A stretch of DNA of 64,000 bases from Mycobacterium malmoense (GTDB lineage: Bacteria; Actinomycetota; Actinomycetes; Mycobacteriales; Mycobacteriaceae): NCBI RefSeq assembly GCF_019645855.1, contig NZ_CP080999.1, forward strand, positions 620,001-684,000, read 5' to 3'. This document shows, piece after piece, positions 33,382-41,529 of the stretch (its first letter is position 1; every line of letters starts with the position of its first letter). The notes under the pieces are model-generated. The model made no database searches. It worked only from the letters and a program-made list of their open reading frames with translations, and was not told the origin of the DNA. A program made the translations under genes and the position numbers.

Positions 33382-34534
33382 CGCAGGCCGCCTCGTGCTG
33401 GTGATCAATTCCGGGTCGTCGTCCCTGAAATTCCAACTGGTCGAGCCCCACTCGGGCGAGTCACGGGCGAGCGGCAACGTCGCGCAAATCGGAGAAGGCT
33501 CCTCATCGGTCCCCGACCACGAAGCGGCGCTGCATCGCGCGTTCGACATGTTGGCCGACGACGGCGTGGACATCCAGGCCTGCGGACTGGCGGCGGTCGG
33601 CCATCGAGTTGTCCACGGCGGCAACGAGTTTTACCAACCAACGCTGTTGGACGACACTGTCATCGGCAAGCTTGAGGAGCTGTCCGAGCTGGCCCCGTTG
33701 CATAATCCGCCCGCGCTCAAGGGAATTGAGGTGGCGCGCAAGCTTCTTCCCGACGTTCCACACATAGCGGTGTTCGACACGGCGTTCTTCCACGACATGC
33801 CGCCGGCGGCGGCGACCTACGCTATCGACCGCGGGTTGGCGCAGCGGTGGCAGATCCGCCGTTACGGGTTCCACGGCACGTCGCACCGGTACGTCAGCGA
33901 GCGGGCCGCCGCCTTCCTGGGCCGACCGCTCGGCGACCTGAATCAGATTGTGCTGCACCTGGGTAACGGTTCCTCGGCCTCGGCGATCGCCGGCGCCCGG
34001 CCGATCGACACGTCGATGGGCCTGACCCCGCTGGAGGGCCTGGTGATGGGCACCCGCAGCGGCGACATCGACCCCAGCATCGTCGCCTACCTGTGGCACA
34101 CGGCGAAGATGGGTATCGACGAGATCGAGTCCATGCTCAACGAGCGGTCCGGGGTGTTGGGCCTGGCCGGCGAACGCGACTTCCGGCGGCTGCGGGCGAT
34201 GATCGAATCCGGCGACAGCGCAGCACAATTGGCCTATAGCGTGTTCATTCACCGGTTACGCAAATACATCGGTGCCTACCTGGCGGTGTTGGGACACACC
34301 GACGTGATCAGCTTCACCGCCGGGATCGGTGAGAACGATCCGGCCGTGCGCCGCGACGCGGTGGCCGGCCTGGGGGAGATGGGCATCGCGCTCGACGAGC
34401 GGCGCAACCTCAGCGGGGAGAGGGGCATACGACGCATTTCCAGGGACGACTCTCGGATCGCCGTGCTGGTGGTCCCGACCAACGAAGAACTGGCCATCGC
34501 CCACGACTGCTTGAGCGTGCTGGATAGGTTATAG
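33374..34534 (+). CDS. ackA: Acetate kinase
   Basis: 386 residues from GTG 33374, inside the end of pta. Motifs are VLVINSGSSSLKFQL (N-terminal), AVGHRVVHGGNEF, YGFHGTSHRYVSERAA with the active-site His region, LHLGNGSSASAI, DTSMGLTPLEGLVMGTRSGDIDP, FTAGIGENDPAVRRD. It makes acetate and ATP from acetyl phosphate and ADP, completing the pta-ackA pathway. Its last six bases overlap the convergent DUF1501 gene. Confidence 0.96.
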   Translation: MTNAGRLVLVINSGSSSLKFQLVEPHSGESRASGNVAQIGEGSSSVPDHEAALHRAFDMLADDGVDIQACGLAAVGHRVVHGGNEFYQPTLLDDTVIGKLEELSELAPLHNPPALKGIEVARKLLPDVPHIAVFDTAFFHDMPPAAATYAIDRGLAQRWQIRRYGFHGTSHRYVSERAAAFLGRPLGDLNQIVLHLGNGSSASAIAGARPIDTSMGLTPLEGLVMGTRSGDIDPSIVAYLWHTAKMGIDEIESMLNERSGVLGLAGERDFRRLRAMIESGDSAAQLAYSVFIHRLRKYIGAYLAVLGHTDVISFTAGIGENDPAVRRDAVAGLGEMGIALDERRNLSGERGIRRISRDDSRIAVLVVPTNEELAIAHDCLSVLDRL

Positions 34535-35722
34535 GAAGCCCAGGCCGGTGCGGCCGGATCCGACCGCCGGCGCGGGATCGGCCCCGACGGTGCGGGCCAG
34601 CAGCTCGTAATAGACATCGCGAAAGTCGGTGGTGAATTTCAGGTCTCCGTGGTCGAGGTCGGTAAGACTGGGTTCCGCGCCGTAAAATCCGCCCTTGACC
34701 GGCATGCCCGCGACGAAGACCGTGCCGGCGGTGCCGTGATCGGTGCCCTGGGACGCGTTGGCGCGCACCCGGCGGCCGAACTCCGAGTACGCCATCACGA
34801 CGACATTGCGGCCGCAGGGATCGCCGGCCATCCCCTGCAGGAAGGGTGTGACGGCCTCGTCGAGCGTCTGCAGCAGGCGTTGCTGGGTCCCCCGCTCGTC
34901 GGCATGGGTGTCGAAGCCGCCCAGCTGCACCGTGTACACCCGCGTCGGGACGCGGGCCTGCACGGCGGCGGCCACCATGCCCAGCTGGGCGGCCAGCGAA
35001 TTATGCCCCGCGGCAGCGGGTTTAACCGACCCGAAAGTGTCGTTGGCGGTGCGCGCGGCGCGATAGGCCTTGCGCACCGCGGCCATCGCCGGGGTGTCGT
35101 CGGGGTCATCGGTGCCAAGGGCACCCATGATCGCGTCAAACCGGTCCGCCTGCCCGGCCGGCACCTGGGTCGGGGAAAGCGCCGCCGCCGTGCACTTTTC
35201 GCCGACCGCCAGCGGGGGCAACACGGGCCCGATGTTCACCGCACGCAACGGGTCGTCGCCGGTGGCGTCGAGCCAGCGCCCGATCCAGCCGGTCGAGACT
35301 GGCTCGTCCGGCGATGCCGTCTGCCAGATGTCCATGGACCGGAAGTGGCTGTGGTCGGGCCGCGGATAGCCTACGCCGCGCACGATGGCGAGCTGCCGCC
35401 GGCTCCATAGCTGGGCCAGACCCTTCATCGCCGGGTTGAGCCCAAGCCGGTCGTCGAGGCGTATCACGTCGCCCGGGGCGTAAGCCAATTCCGGCCGCGC
35501 ATCGTGATATGCGTTGTCGGCGTAGGGAATCAGGGTGTTGATCCCGTCGTTGCCGCCGTAGAGCGTGACGATCACCAGCACGCCGGCGCCCTCGGCCAGC
35601 GGCCGGTCCCCGGCCGCGCGCATCAGGTCGTGCCAATCGACCGCCACCGCCCCAGACAGCAGGCCGGCCGCCCCGACGCCCGCGCTGGCGATGAGGAATC
35701 TGCGGCGGTTGATTTCGGGCAT
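34529..35722 (-). CDS. DUF1501 protein with Tat signal
   Basis: 397 residues. The N-terminus MPEINRRRFLIASAGVGAAGLL is a twin-arginine signal. The DUF1501 core follows: VIVTLYGGNDGINTLIPYADNAYHDARPEL, GVGYPRPDHSHFRSMDIWQTA, GGFDTHADERGTQQRLLQTLD, VMAYSEFGRRVRANASQGTDHGTAGTVFVAG. The alkaline-phosphatase-like fold and the D, H, S positions suggest a metal-dependent hydrolase or sulfatase-like enzyme, but the activity of the family is not established. It is cotranscribed with the DUF1800 gene 21 bases upstream. Confidence 0.87.
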   Translation of the reverse strand: MPEINRRRFLIASAGVGAAGLLSGAVAVDWHDLMRAAGDRPLAEGAGVLVIVTLYGGNDGINTLIPYADNAYHDARPELAYAPGDVIRLDDRLGLNPAMKGLAQLWSRRQLAIVRGVGYPRPDHSHFRSMDIWQTASPDEPVSTGWIGRWLDATGDDPLRAVNIGPVLPPLAVGEKCTAAALSPTQVPAGQADRFDAIMGALGTDDPDDTPAMAAVRKAYRAARTANDTFGSVKPAAAGHNSLAAQLGMVAAAVQARVPTRVYTVQLGGFDTHADERGTQQRLLQTLDEAVTPFLQGMAGDPCGRNVVVMAYSEFGRRVRANASQGTDHGTAGTVFVAGMPVKGGFYGAEPSLTDLDHGDLKFTTDFRDVYYELLARTVGADPAPAVGSGRTGLGFL

Positions 35723-35743
35723 CGTTGGTCTCAGGCAATCTCG

Positions 35744-37060
35744 TTAGGACGTCAGGTATTCGGGCGTGTTGACGGCGGCCGCGACCAGTTGCGGCGGCCT
35801 GTGGACCAGAGGCTGCAGCGCGTCGGCGCTCCGGTCCGACCAGGCTCCGACGCCGAGCAGGTAGCCGACCGCGTCGATGCGGTCGCCGGGGGAGGAGCCT
35901 TCGATGCCGGACAGGTCGCCGGCGTGGGCTAGCCGCGTCGCCGCGCGCAGCCGGGCCGTGGCGCTGGCGGTGGACAGCCACACCTGGCCGCGCGGCCAGC
36001 CGCCGACGCTCGGCGGGTAGAACGGCCGCTGCCCCAGCGCTCGCAACGTCGCGTCGGCCAGCTTCAGGTGTGCGGGTTCGCCGAGCGGCACCCGCAGCGC
36101 CCGCGCCACGCCGACCAGCCATTCGATCGGGGTGTTGACGACGGCGGCCCGGCTGCCGGTGAACTCGCCGTCGATGAGGATCGCCCGGGTCAGCGCGCGC
36201 AGGTCGCGTCCCGGACCGTACGCGGAGACCAGCCGGTCGAGCGCCTGCGGCGACGGCGGGTCGTCGGAAGCCAAGTGCTGCCACAGGCGTCCCGCGACAT
36301 ACTCCGCCGACTTGGGCTGGGCCAGCACGGCGTCGCAGAATCCGGCGGCGTCGAAGTCGCGGGTGAGCCCGAAGAGCGTCTTGGCCGTGAAGTCGTGGCG
36401 TTTGGGCATCATCGAGGTCTGGCCGTTGGCGCCGATCACCCATCCCGTCAGCGCCCGGGCGCCGGCGCGCACGTCGTCTTCGCTGTAGCCGTTGCCGTGG
36501 CCCAGCGCGAACAGTTCCATGAATTCACGGGCGAGGTTTTCGTTGGCGGCCTTGGCGGTATTGGTCTGCCCGTCCAGCCAGCGCAACATCGCCGCGTCGG
36601 TCAGCATCGCATAGGCCAGGGTGCGAAAATCGCCCAGCGACAGCGTGCGCAGCTTTTGATTCTGCGCGGCCATGTACGCCGCCACCCGGACCTTCTGCGC
36701 AGAGGTGGCAAAGTGGTTGTGCCACAAGAGCGTTAACTTTTCGTGGACCGGCCGGCCGACGGCGACCATGCGGCTCAGCCACCAGTCGGACAGCACACGC
36801 TGTTGCTCGGACAGCCGTCGGCCGAACTCCCTGCGGGCAGCCGGTGCCGCGCCCTTGCCCGGGCCGCGCGGCGGCTCCAGGGTGGGCATCGGCGTGGCGA
36901 TCGCACCCGTGTCGGCGTCGGGGTTCGCGCCCAGCATCGCGTCGACGTAGCCCGGCCAGTCCCGGGTGACGGCGGCGTCGACCTCGGGCCCGGTCACCCC
37001 GAACCCGGCCCGGCGCAGCGCGCGGGCCGTGGTGATCCACCGCGTGGACTGCCCTGGCAT
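35744..37060 (-). CDS. DUF1800 protein
   Basis: 438 residues, all-helical. DUF1800 signatures are ARALRRAGFGVTGPEV at the N-terminus, LTLLWHNHFATSAQKV, MLRWLDGQTNTAKAANENLAREFMELFALGHGNGYSEDDVRAGARALTGW and WPRGQVWLSTASATAR near the C-terminus. DUF1800 and DUF1501 genes are very often adjacent across bacteria, and the pair here keeps that arrangement. No signal peptide is visible on this one. The joint role is unknown. Confidence 0.88.
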   Translation of the reverse strand: MPGQSTRWITTARALRRAGFGVTGPEVDAAVTRDWPGYVDAMLGANPDADTGAIATPMPTLEPPRGPGKGAAPAARREFGRRLSEQQRVLSDWWLSRMVAVGRPVHEKLTLLWHNHFATSAQKVRVAAYMAAQNQKLRTLSLGDFRTLAYAMLTDAAMLRWLDGQTNTAKAANENLAREFMELFALGHGNGYSEDDVRAGARALTGWVIGANGQTSMMPKRHDFTAKTLFGLTRDFDAAGFCDAVLAQPKSAEYVAGRLWQHLASDDPPSPQALDRLVSAYGPGRDLRALTRAILIDGEFTGSRAAVVNTPIEWLVGVARALRVPLGEPAHLKLADATLRALGQRPFYPPSVGGWPRGQVWLSTASATARLRAATRLAHAGDLSGIEGSSPGDRIDAVGYLLGVGAWSDRSADALQPLVHRPPQLVAAAVNTPEYLTS

Positions 37061-37095
37061 GACTCAACTGTGCGGCGCGTACTTAAATTTTCGCT

Positions 37096-37174
37096 GAGCG
37101 TGTGCTCGCGGCTTTGAAGTGCGCCGGCGGTGGAATTTAGGGCCTTGGGTTTTCCGCCCTGGATACACACTCGG
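37096..37174. repeat. Intergenic 20-nt-period inverted repeat cluster (locus B)
   Basis: GAGCGTGTGCTCGCGGCTTT at 37096-37115 and a similar partial unit after it face an opposed GATACACACTCGG at 37162-37174. It lies between the DUF1800 start and the AbiEi/DUF559 gene. Shared GTGTG and GGCTTTG elements link it to the clusters at 1620-1720 and 38090-38271. Confidence 0.5.
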
Positions 37175-37229
37175 CCGGCCTGTGCATAGATGTAAACGCC
37201 GTCAGCGGTTGGCGTGCGACCTTTCTGGC

Positions 37230-38087
37230 ATGAATTCGAGGGAACCGTTCATCGGCAGCGAAGCATTGGCGTGTGCGGCGTTGAGCCGGCATCAACTGCG
37301 GACGCGCTATCGCGCGGTGTTTCCCAACGTCTACCTGTCGACAAAGGTTCAACCCACCCTTGAACGGCGGATCTCCGCCGCTTGGTTGTGGTCGAGGGGC
37401 AGGGCGACCATCGCAGGCGCGGCCGCCGCGGCACTACATGGCACCAAGTGGATTCCCAACGACGTCCCAGTCGAGCTGATATGCGTCAACTCCCGGCCGC
37501 CGCGAGGTGTCGTGACACGACGCTGCTTATTGCTGGATGGCGAAGCGCAGATGATGGACGGCCGGTCGGTCACCACGCCGGAGCGTACCGCGTTCGACAT
37601 CGGCCGAGGGGGAGCCATCCACTCGGCGGTCGCACGGCTGGACGCGCTCGCGGCCGCAACGGATTTCAAGGTCGAGGACGTGCTGCGTGTTTCGCGACGC
37701 CACCCCCACTCGCCGGGTCTGCGGCGATTGGAAATCGCGCTAGAACTCGTTGATGCGGGCGCACAGTCTCCCAGGGAGAGCTACCTTCGGCTGCTTCTCG
37801 TCGAAGCGGGATTTCCTCGGCCGCAGACCCAGATACCGGTGCTGGGCGCGGACGGTATTCCCGTCGCTCACATCGACGTGGGCTGGGAGGAGTACATGGT
37901 CGGCGTCGAATATGAAGGTGACCAACACCAGACCGACCGTCGGCGGTACGTCTACGACATTCAGCGCTTGGAGATGCTCGAGCGGATGGGCTGGCTCATC
38001 GTCCGAATCGTCGCCGAGGACCACCGCGCCAATATCGTGCGCCGAGTCCGGATGGCAATGGCCGAACGGGGTTGGACTGCGCGCTGA
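37230..38087 (+). CDS. AbiEi-like N-terminal plus DUF559 (Vsr-like) C-terminal protein
   Basis: 285 residues from ATG 37230, preferred over a longer frame whose first 37 residues look non-coding. The N-terminal half (ALACAALSRHQLRTRYRAVFPNVYLS, TIAGAAAAALHGTKW) resembles the winged-helix and AbiEi antitoxin-type domain. The C-terminal part, VAHIDVGWEEYMVGVEYEGDQHQTDRRRYVYDIQRLEMLERMGWLIVRI, is a DUF559/Vsr-like PD-(D/E)XK nuclease-type fold with D, E and Q positions. Mycobacteria carry many such proteins. Their biological role is not known. There is no partner gene beside it. Confidence 0.75.
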   Translation: MNSREPFIGSEALACAALSRHQLRTRYRAVFPNVYLSTKVQPTLERRISAAWLWSRGRATIAGAAAAALHGTKWIPNDVPVELICVNSRPPRGVVTRRCLLLDGEAQMMDGRSVTTPERTAFDIGRGGAIHSAVARLDALAAATDFKVEDVLRVSRRHPHSPGLRRLEIALELVDAGAQSPRESYLRLLLVEAGFPRPQTQIPVLGADGIPVAHIDVGWEEYMVGVEYEGDQHQTDRRRYVYDIQRLEMLERMGWLIVRIVAEDHRANIVRRVRMAMAERGWTAR

Positions 38088-38089
38088 CG

Positions 38090-38271
38090 CGCTGGGTGTG
38101 AGCTGACGGCTTTGCGTGTGAGTCCTGGGCTTTGCGCGTGAGCGTAGGGCGGGATCAAGGCGATATCCCAGCCCAGGATTCACGCCCAAAGCCCAGGATT
38201 CACACGCAAAGCCCAGGACTCACGCGCAAAGCCCAGGATTCACGCGCAAAGCCCAGGATTCACGCCCAAAG
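38090..38271. repeat. Array of 20-bp repeats in both orientations (locus C)
   Basis: Five contiguous 20-base units at 38172-38191, 38192-38211, 38212-38231, 38232-38251 and 38252-38271, each like CCCAGGATTCACGCGCAAAG. Units in the opposite orientation lie upstream at 38110-38129 (CTTTGCGTGTGAGTCCTGGG) and, more diverged, at 38130-38149 and 38090-38109. There are no spacers between units. The array lies between convergent genes and can form a large branched hairpin, suiting a bidirectional terminator. Confidence 0.8.
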
Positions 38272-38284
38272 CCACGCGGGAAGC

Positions 38285-40543
38285 CTAGAAGGTGCTGGTT
38301 GGCCGCACCTTGTTCGCCATGTCCACCAGCGTGTAGCGGTGCCGTTGGGTGGGTGCGACCCTGGCCAGGCTGCGCAGCGACGCCTCGACGCCCAGCCGCA
38401 GGCCGTGTTCGGTGAACGGGAAGCCGAGGATGTGGTTGGTGCTGGCCTGGTTGTCCTCGAGCCAGTCCATCGCGCCGCCCAGCACCAAGGCGCGGATCTG
38501 CAGCACGCGCGGTTCGGTGGGCGGCAACGCCTCCACGCGGCGGGCCGCGTCGCGGATCTGTTCCTCGGTGATCTCGCTGGTCGACCGGCCGGACATCAGG
38601 GTCACCGCGCTGGTCAGGCGCGCGGTGGTGAAATGCCTTGAGGTGGGCGGCACCTCGTCCAGGGTCCGCACCGCGCCCTCTCGATCACCTTGCGCCGAAA
38701 GGGATCTGGCCAACCCGAAAGCCGCCGAGATCACGCCGTCGTTGGTCTTCCACACCGCCTCGTAGAACTTTTGCTCGTCGGTGTTGCCGGCCAGCTCGGC
38801 GGTGGCGGCCAGCGCCAGCTTGGGCGCGAGCTCGCCGGGAAAGGTGTCCAGCACCTCGGTGAAATGCTTTGTGGCGGAGTCATAGTCGCCGGTGAGCAGC
38901 TCGGCGACCGCCCGGTACCAGACCAACCGCCACCGCCAACCGACTCGCTCCGCCAGGTCGTCGAGTTTGCGGGTGGCCTTGGCCACGTCGCCGAGGTCCA
39001 GCAGCGCGCGGACTTCCATCAACGGCAGCTCGGTCGACTCGGACAGCTCGACACCGTCGGCGTCCAGCGCGCCGTGGCGGGCCGCGCGCAACGAGTCCAG
39101 CGTCTGCACCGGTTGGGAAAGCACCGTCGCCTGCAGCACCGGGGCCGCGACGTCGGCCGGATCGACCAGCGGCACCGGCAGGGCCGTCACGATTTCCCTG
39201 GCGGTCAGCTTCTCCGAATGGACCTGGCCGTCCAGGTACACGTCGGTGTGGGCGACCAGCAAGTCCACCCCGAACGTCGAGCGACTGGGGCTGAAGGTCG
39301 TCGACAATCCGGGCCGCGGCACCCCGGTGTCCTTGGCGACCACCTCGCGTAATACGCCCATCAACTGGCCGGACATCTCCTCGGCCGAGGAAAACCGTCG
39401 CCGCGGGTCGGGGTCGATGGCTCGGCGCAGCAACCGGGCGAAAGAGTCGTAGGTGGTCAACACGGGATCGTCGTCGGGCAGCCCGTCCACGTAGCGGCCA
39501 TTGCGGGTGCGCAGGTTCAGCGTGAGCGCCGCCAGCGTGCGTCCCACCGTGTAGATGTCGGTGGCTATCGTCGGGCCGGTCCGCACGATCTCTGGCGCCT
39601 GGAAGCCGGGCGTGCCATAGAGGTAGCCGAACGAGTTGATCCGCGACACCGCGCCCAGGTCGATCAGCTTGAGTTGGTCCTCGGTGAGCATGATGTTCTC
39701 CGGCTTCAGGTCGTTGTAGACCAGGCCGATGGAATGCAGGTAGCTCAGCGCGGGCAGGATTTCCAGCAGGTAGGCGATGGCCTCGGCGACCGGCAGTTTC
39801 TCGGATTTCCCCTCTTTGAGGCTCCGCTTGAGCGACTGCCCGCCGACGTACTCCATGACGATGTAGCCGACCGGATCCCCGTGCCGGTCGATGTGCTCGA
39901 CGAAGTTGAAGATCTGCACGATCTGCGGGTGGACCACCTCGGCGAGGAACTGGCGTTCGGCCATCGCGATGGCCTGCGCCTCGGCGTCACCGGAGTGCAC
40001 CAGGCCCTTGAGCACCACCGGACGGTCGTTGACGTTGTGGTCGACCGCCAGATAGACCCAGCCCAGGCCGCCGTGCGCGATGCAGCCCTTGACCTCGTAC
40101 TGCCCGGCGACGATGTCGCCGGGATTCAGTTGGGGCAGAAACGAATACGGGCTGCCGCAGGCGGGGCACCAGCCCTCGGACGCGCCCTTCTCGGAGCCGG
40201 ACCGGCCGACGGGTTTTCCGCAGTTCCAGCAGAAGCGCTTCGACTCTGGCACCACGGGGTTGGTCATCAGCGCCTCGATCGGATCGATGTCCCGGACCCG
40301 GGGGATCTCGACCAGGCCGCCGCCGAGCTGCCTGGTCGGCGGAAGTACCCGCGTCGCGACCGTCATCCGGTCTTGCGGTTCGGTGTCCATGCCGCCGGTG
40401 GCGAGCGGCAAATCATCGTCATCGTCGAAATCGGGGCGGAACAGCGCCTGGGTGGCCTGCGGCCGCGACTCGGCTGCCGCGCCCGTCTGCACTTCCGACC
40501 CCTGGGTGCCCGGGCCCACGTCGTCGGACTCCAGCCCGGCCAT
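38285..40543 (-). CDS. pknG: Serine/threonine protein kinase G
   Basis: 752 residues from ATG 40543, which shares one base with the glnH stop (TGATG). Order of domains: an acidic disordered N-terminus with TQALFRPDFDDDDD containing a Thr phosphosite, a rubredoxin-like metal site formed by CWNCGKPVG and CPACGSPYS (about residues 105-135), the kinase domain with YEVKGCIAHGGLGWVYLAVD, VVLKGL, YNDLKPENIMLT and LIDLGAV (about 150-400), and a C-terminal TPR region. The HRD Arg is replaced (YND), as in PknG. PknG phosphorylates GarA to control glutamate and 2-oxoglutarate metabolism and is soluble. Length matches M. tuberculosis (750). Confidence 0.97.
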   Translation of the reverse strand: MAGLESDDVGPGTQGSEVQTGAAAESRPQATQALFRPDFDDDDDLPLATGGMDTEPQDRMTVATRVLPPTRQLGGGLVEIPRVRDIDPIEALMTNPVVPESKRFCWNCGKPVGRSGSEKGASEGWCPACGSPYSFLPQLNPGDIVAGQYEVKGCIAHGGLGWVYLAVDHNVNDRPVVLKGLVHSGDAEAQAIAMAERQFLAEVVHPQIVQIFNFVEHIDRHGDPVGYIVMEYVGGQSLKRSLKEGKSEKLPVAEAIAYLLEILPALSYLHSIGLVYNDLKPENIMLTEDQLKLIDLGAVSRINSFGYLYGTPGFQAPEIVRTGPTIATDIYTVGRTLAALTLNLRTRNGRYVDGLPDDDPVLTTYDSFARLLRRAIDPDPRRRFSSAEEMSGQLMGVLREVVAKDTGVPRPGLSTTFSPSRSTFGVDLLVAHTDVYLDGQVHSEKLTAREIVTALPVPLVDPADVAAPVLQATVLSQPVQTLDSLRAARHGALDADGVELSESTELPLMEVRALLDLGDVAKATRKLDDLAERVGWRWRLVWYRAVAELLTGDYDSATKHFTEVLDTFPGELAPKLALAATAELAGNTDEQKFYEAVWKTNDGVISAAFGLARSLSAQGDREGAVRTLDEVPPTSRHFTTARLTSAVTLMSGRSTSEITEEQIRDAARRVEALPPTEPRVLQIRALVLGGAMDWLEDNQASTNHILGFPFTEHGLRLGVEASLRSLARVAPTQRHRYTLVDMANKVRPTSTF

Positions 40544-41529
40544 CAGTCCACATACCTCGGCGTGGGCGGGGCGGGGGCCGGGCCCAACACCGTTAACCAC
40601 TTGCGGTACAACGTGTTCCAGGTGCCGTCTCGGCGGATGCGTTCGAGCGTGCCGTTGACGAACCGGACCAGTCCGGTGTTGTTCAGGTTGACGCCGATGC
40701 CGTAGGGCTGGGTGGCCATGTTGGGTCCGACGATGTGCAGGTAGGGGTCTTCCTCGACCAGCCCGGCCAGGATCGAGTCGTCGGTGCTGACGGCGTCGAT
40801 CTCCCGCTGTTGCATGGCCACCAGGCAGTCGGCCCAGTTCACCACCGACACGATGACCGGCGGCGGGTCGATCTGCCGGATCCGGTGCAGCGACGTGGTG
40901 CCCCGGGCCACGCAGACCCGCTTGCCGGACAGGTCGGCCGCCTTGGCGATCGGCGAGTCGCGCGGGGCGAGGATGCGCTGGTTGGCGTCGAGGTAGACGG
41001 TGGAGAAGTTCACCAGCTTGCGCCGCTCGCAGGTGATGGTCATGGTCTTGACGACGACGTCGACCTCCGACTTCTCCAGTGCGGTCACCCGCTCGTCGGA
41101 CGACAGGATCCGGTACTCGACGTGCGACGGCGCGCCGAAGATGTCTCGCGCGATCTCACCGGCGATGTCCACGTCGAAGCCGGTGATCTCGCCGGTGATC
41201 GGGTCGCGGAAGCTGAACAGGTTGCTGCCGATGTCGAGCCCGACGATCAGCCGGCCCCGGGCTCGGATGTCGGCGACTGCGGCGTCGGCCTCCGCCTTGG
41301 TGGGGAACGGGCGCAGGCTGGCGGTCGCGTCGCAATCCTGAACGCCGTTGTCCGGCGGCAGCGGCGGTTCCGGCGGCAGTTGCTGCATGCCGACCGGTGT
41401 GGGCGGCGGCAACGTCGGCACCGTCGCCACCGACAGCGACTCGGTGTGGCTGCACCCCGCCAGCACGATCGCCGCGGCGAGCCCCCCGAGACAGGAGCCC
41501 GCCCGCCGGATCCGGGGCAGGGGCGTCAT
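40543..41529 (-). CDS. glnH: Glutamate/glutamine-binding lipoprotein
   Basis: 328 residues from ATG 41529, overlapping the upstream stop by one base (TAATG). The lipobox is VLAGC, so the protein is anchored outside. It is a periplasmic binding protein family 3 domain: GLDIGSNLFSFRDPITGEITGFDVDIAGEIARDIFG, RILSSDERVTALEKSEVDVVVKTMTITCERRKLVNFSTVY, LSGKRVCVARGTTSLHRI and SIPYGIGVN-like QPYGIGVNLNN. In mycobacteria GlnH senses Asp, Glu and Asn and works with GlnX and PknG. The three genes here are in the same order with one-base overlaps, so they are translationally coupled. Confidence 0.95.
   Translation of the reverse strand: MTPLPRIRRAGSCLGGLAAAIVLAGCSHTESLSVATVPTLPPPTPVGMQQLPPEPPLPPDNGVQDCDATASLRPFPTKAEADAAVADIRARGRLIVGLDIGSNLFSFRDPITGEITGFDVDIAGEIARDIFGAPSHVEYRILSSDERVTALEKSEVDVVVKTMTITCERRKLVNFSTVYLDANQRILAPRDSPIAKAADLSGKRVCVARGTTSLHRIRQIDPPPVIVSVVNWADCLVAMQQREIDAVSTDDSILAGLVEEDPYLHIVGPNMATQPYGIGVNLNNTGLVRFVNGTLERIRRDGTWNTLYRKWLTVLGPAPAPPTPRYVD

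Noticed and set aside
35136..36443. 435-codon alternative minus frame across DUF1501 and DUF1800
   Set aside because: It is an Arg/Ala/Pro-rich shadow of the two real genes.
38172..38271. Possible CRISPR array from five 20-base repeats
   Set aside because: Units are directly contiguous with no spacers, and copies in the opposite orientation lie upstream. There are no cas genes.
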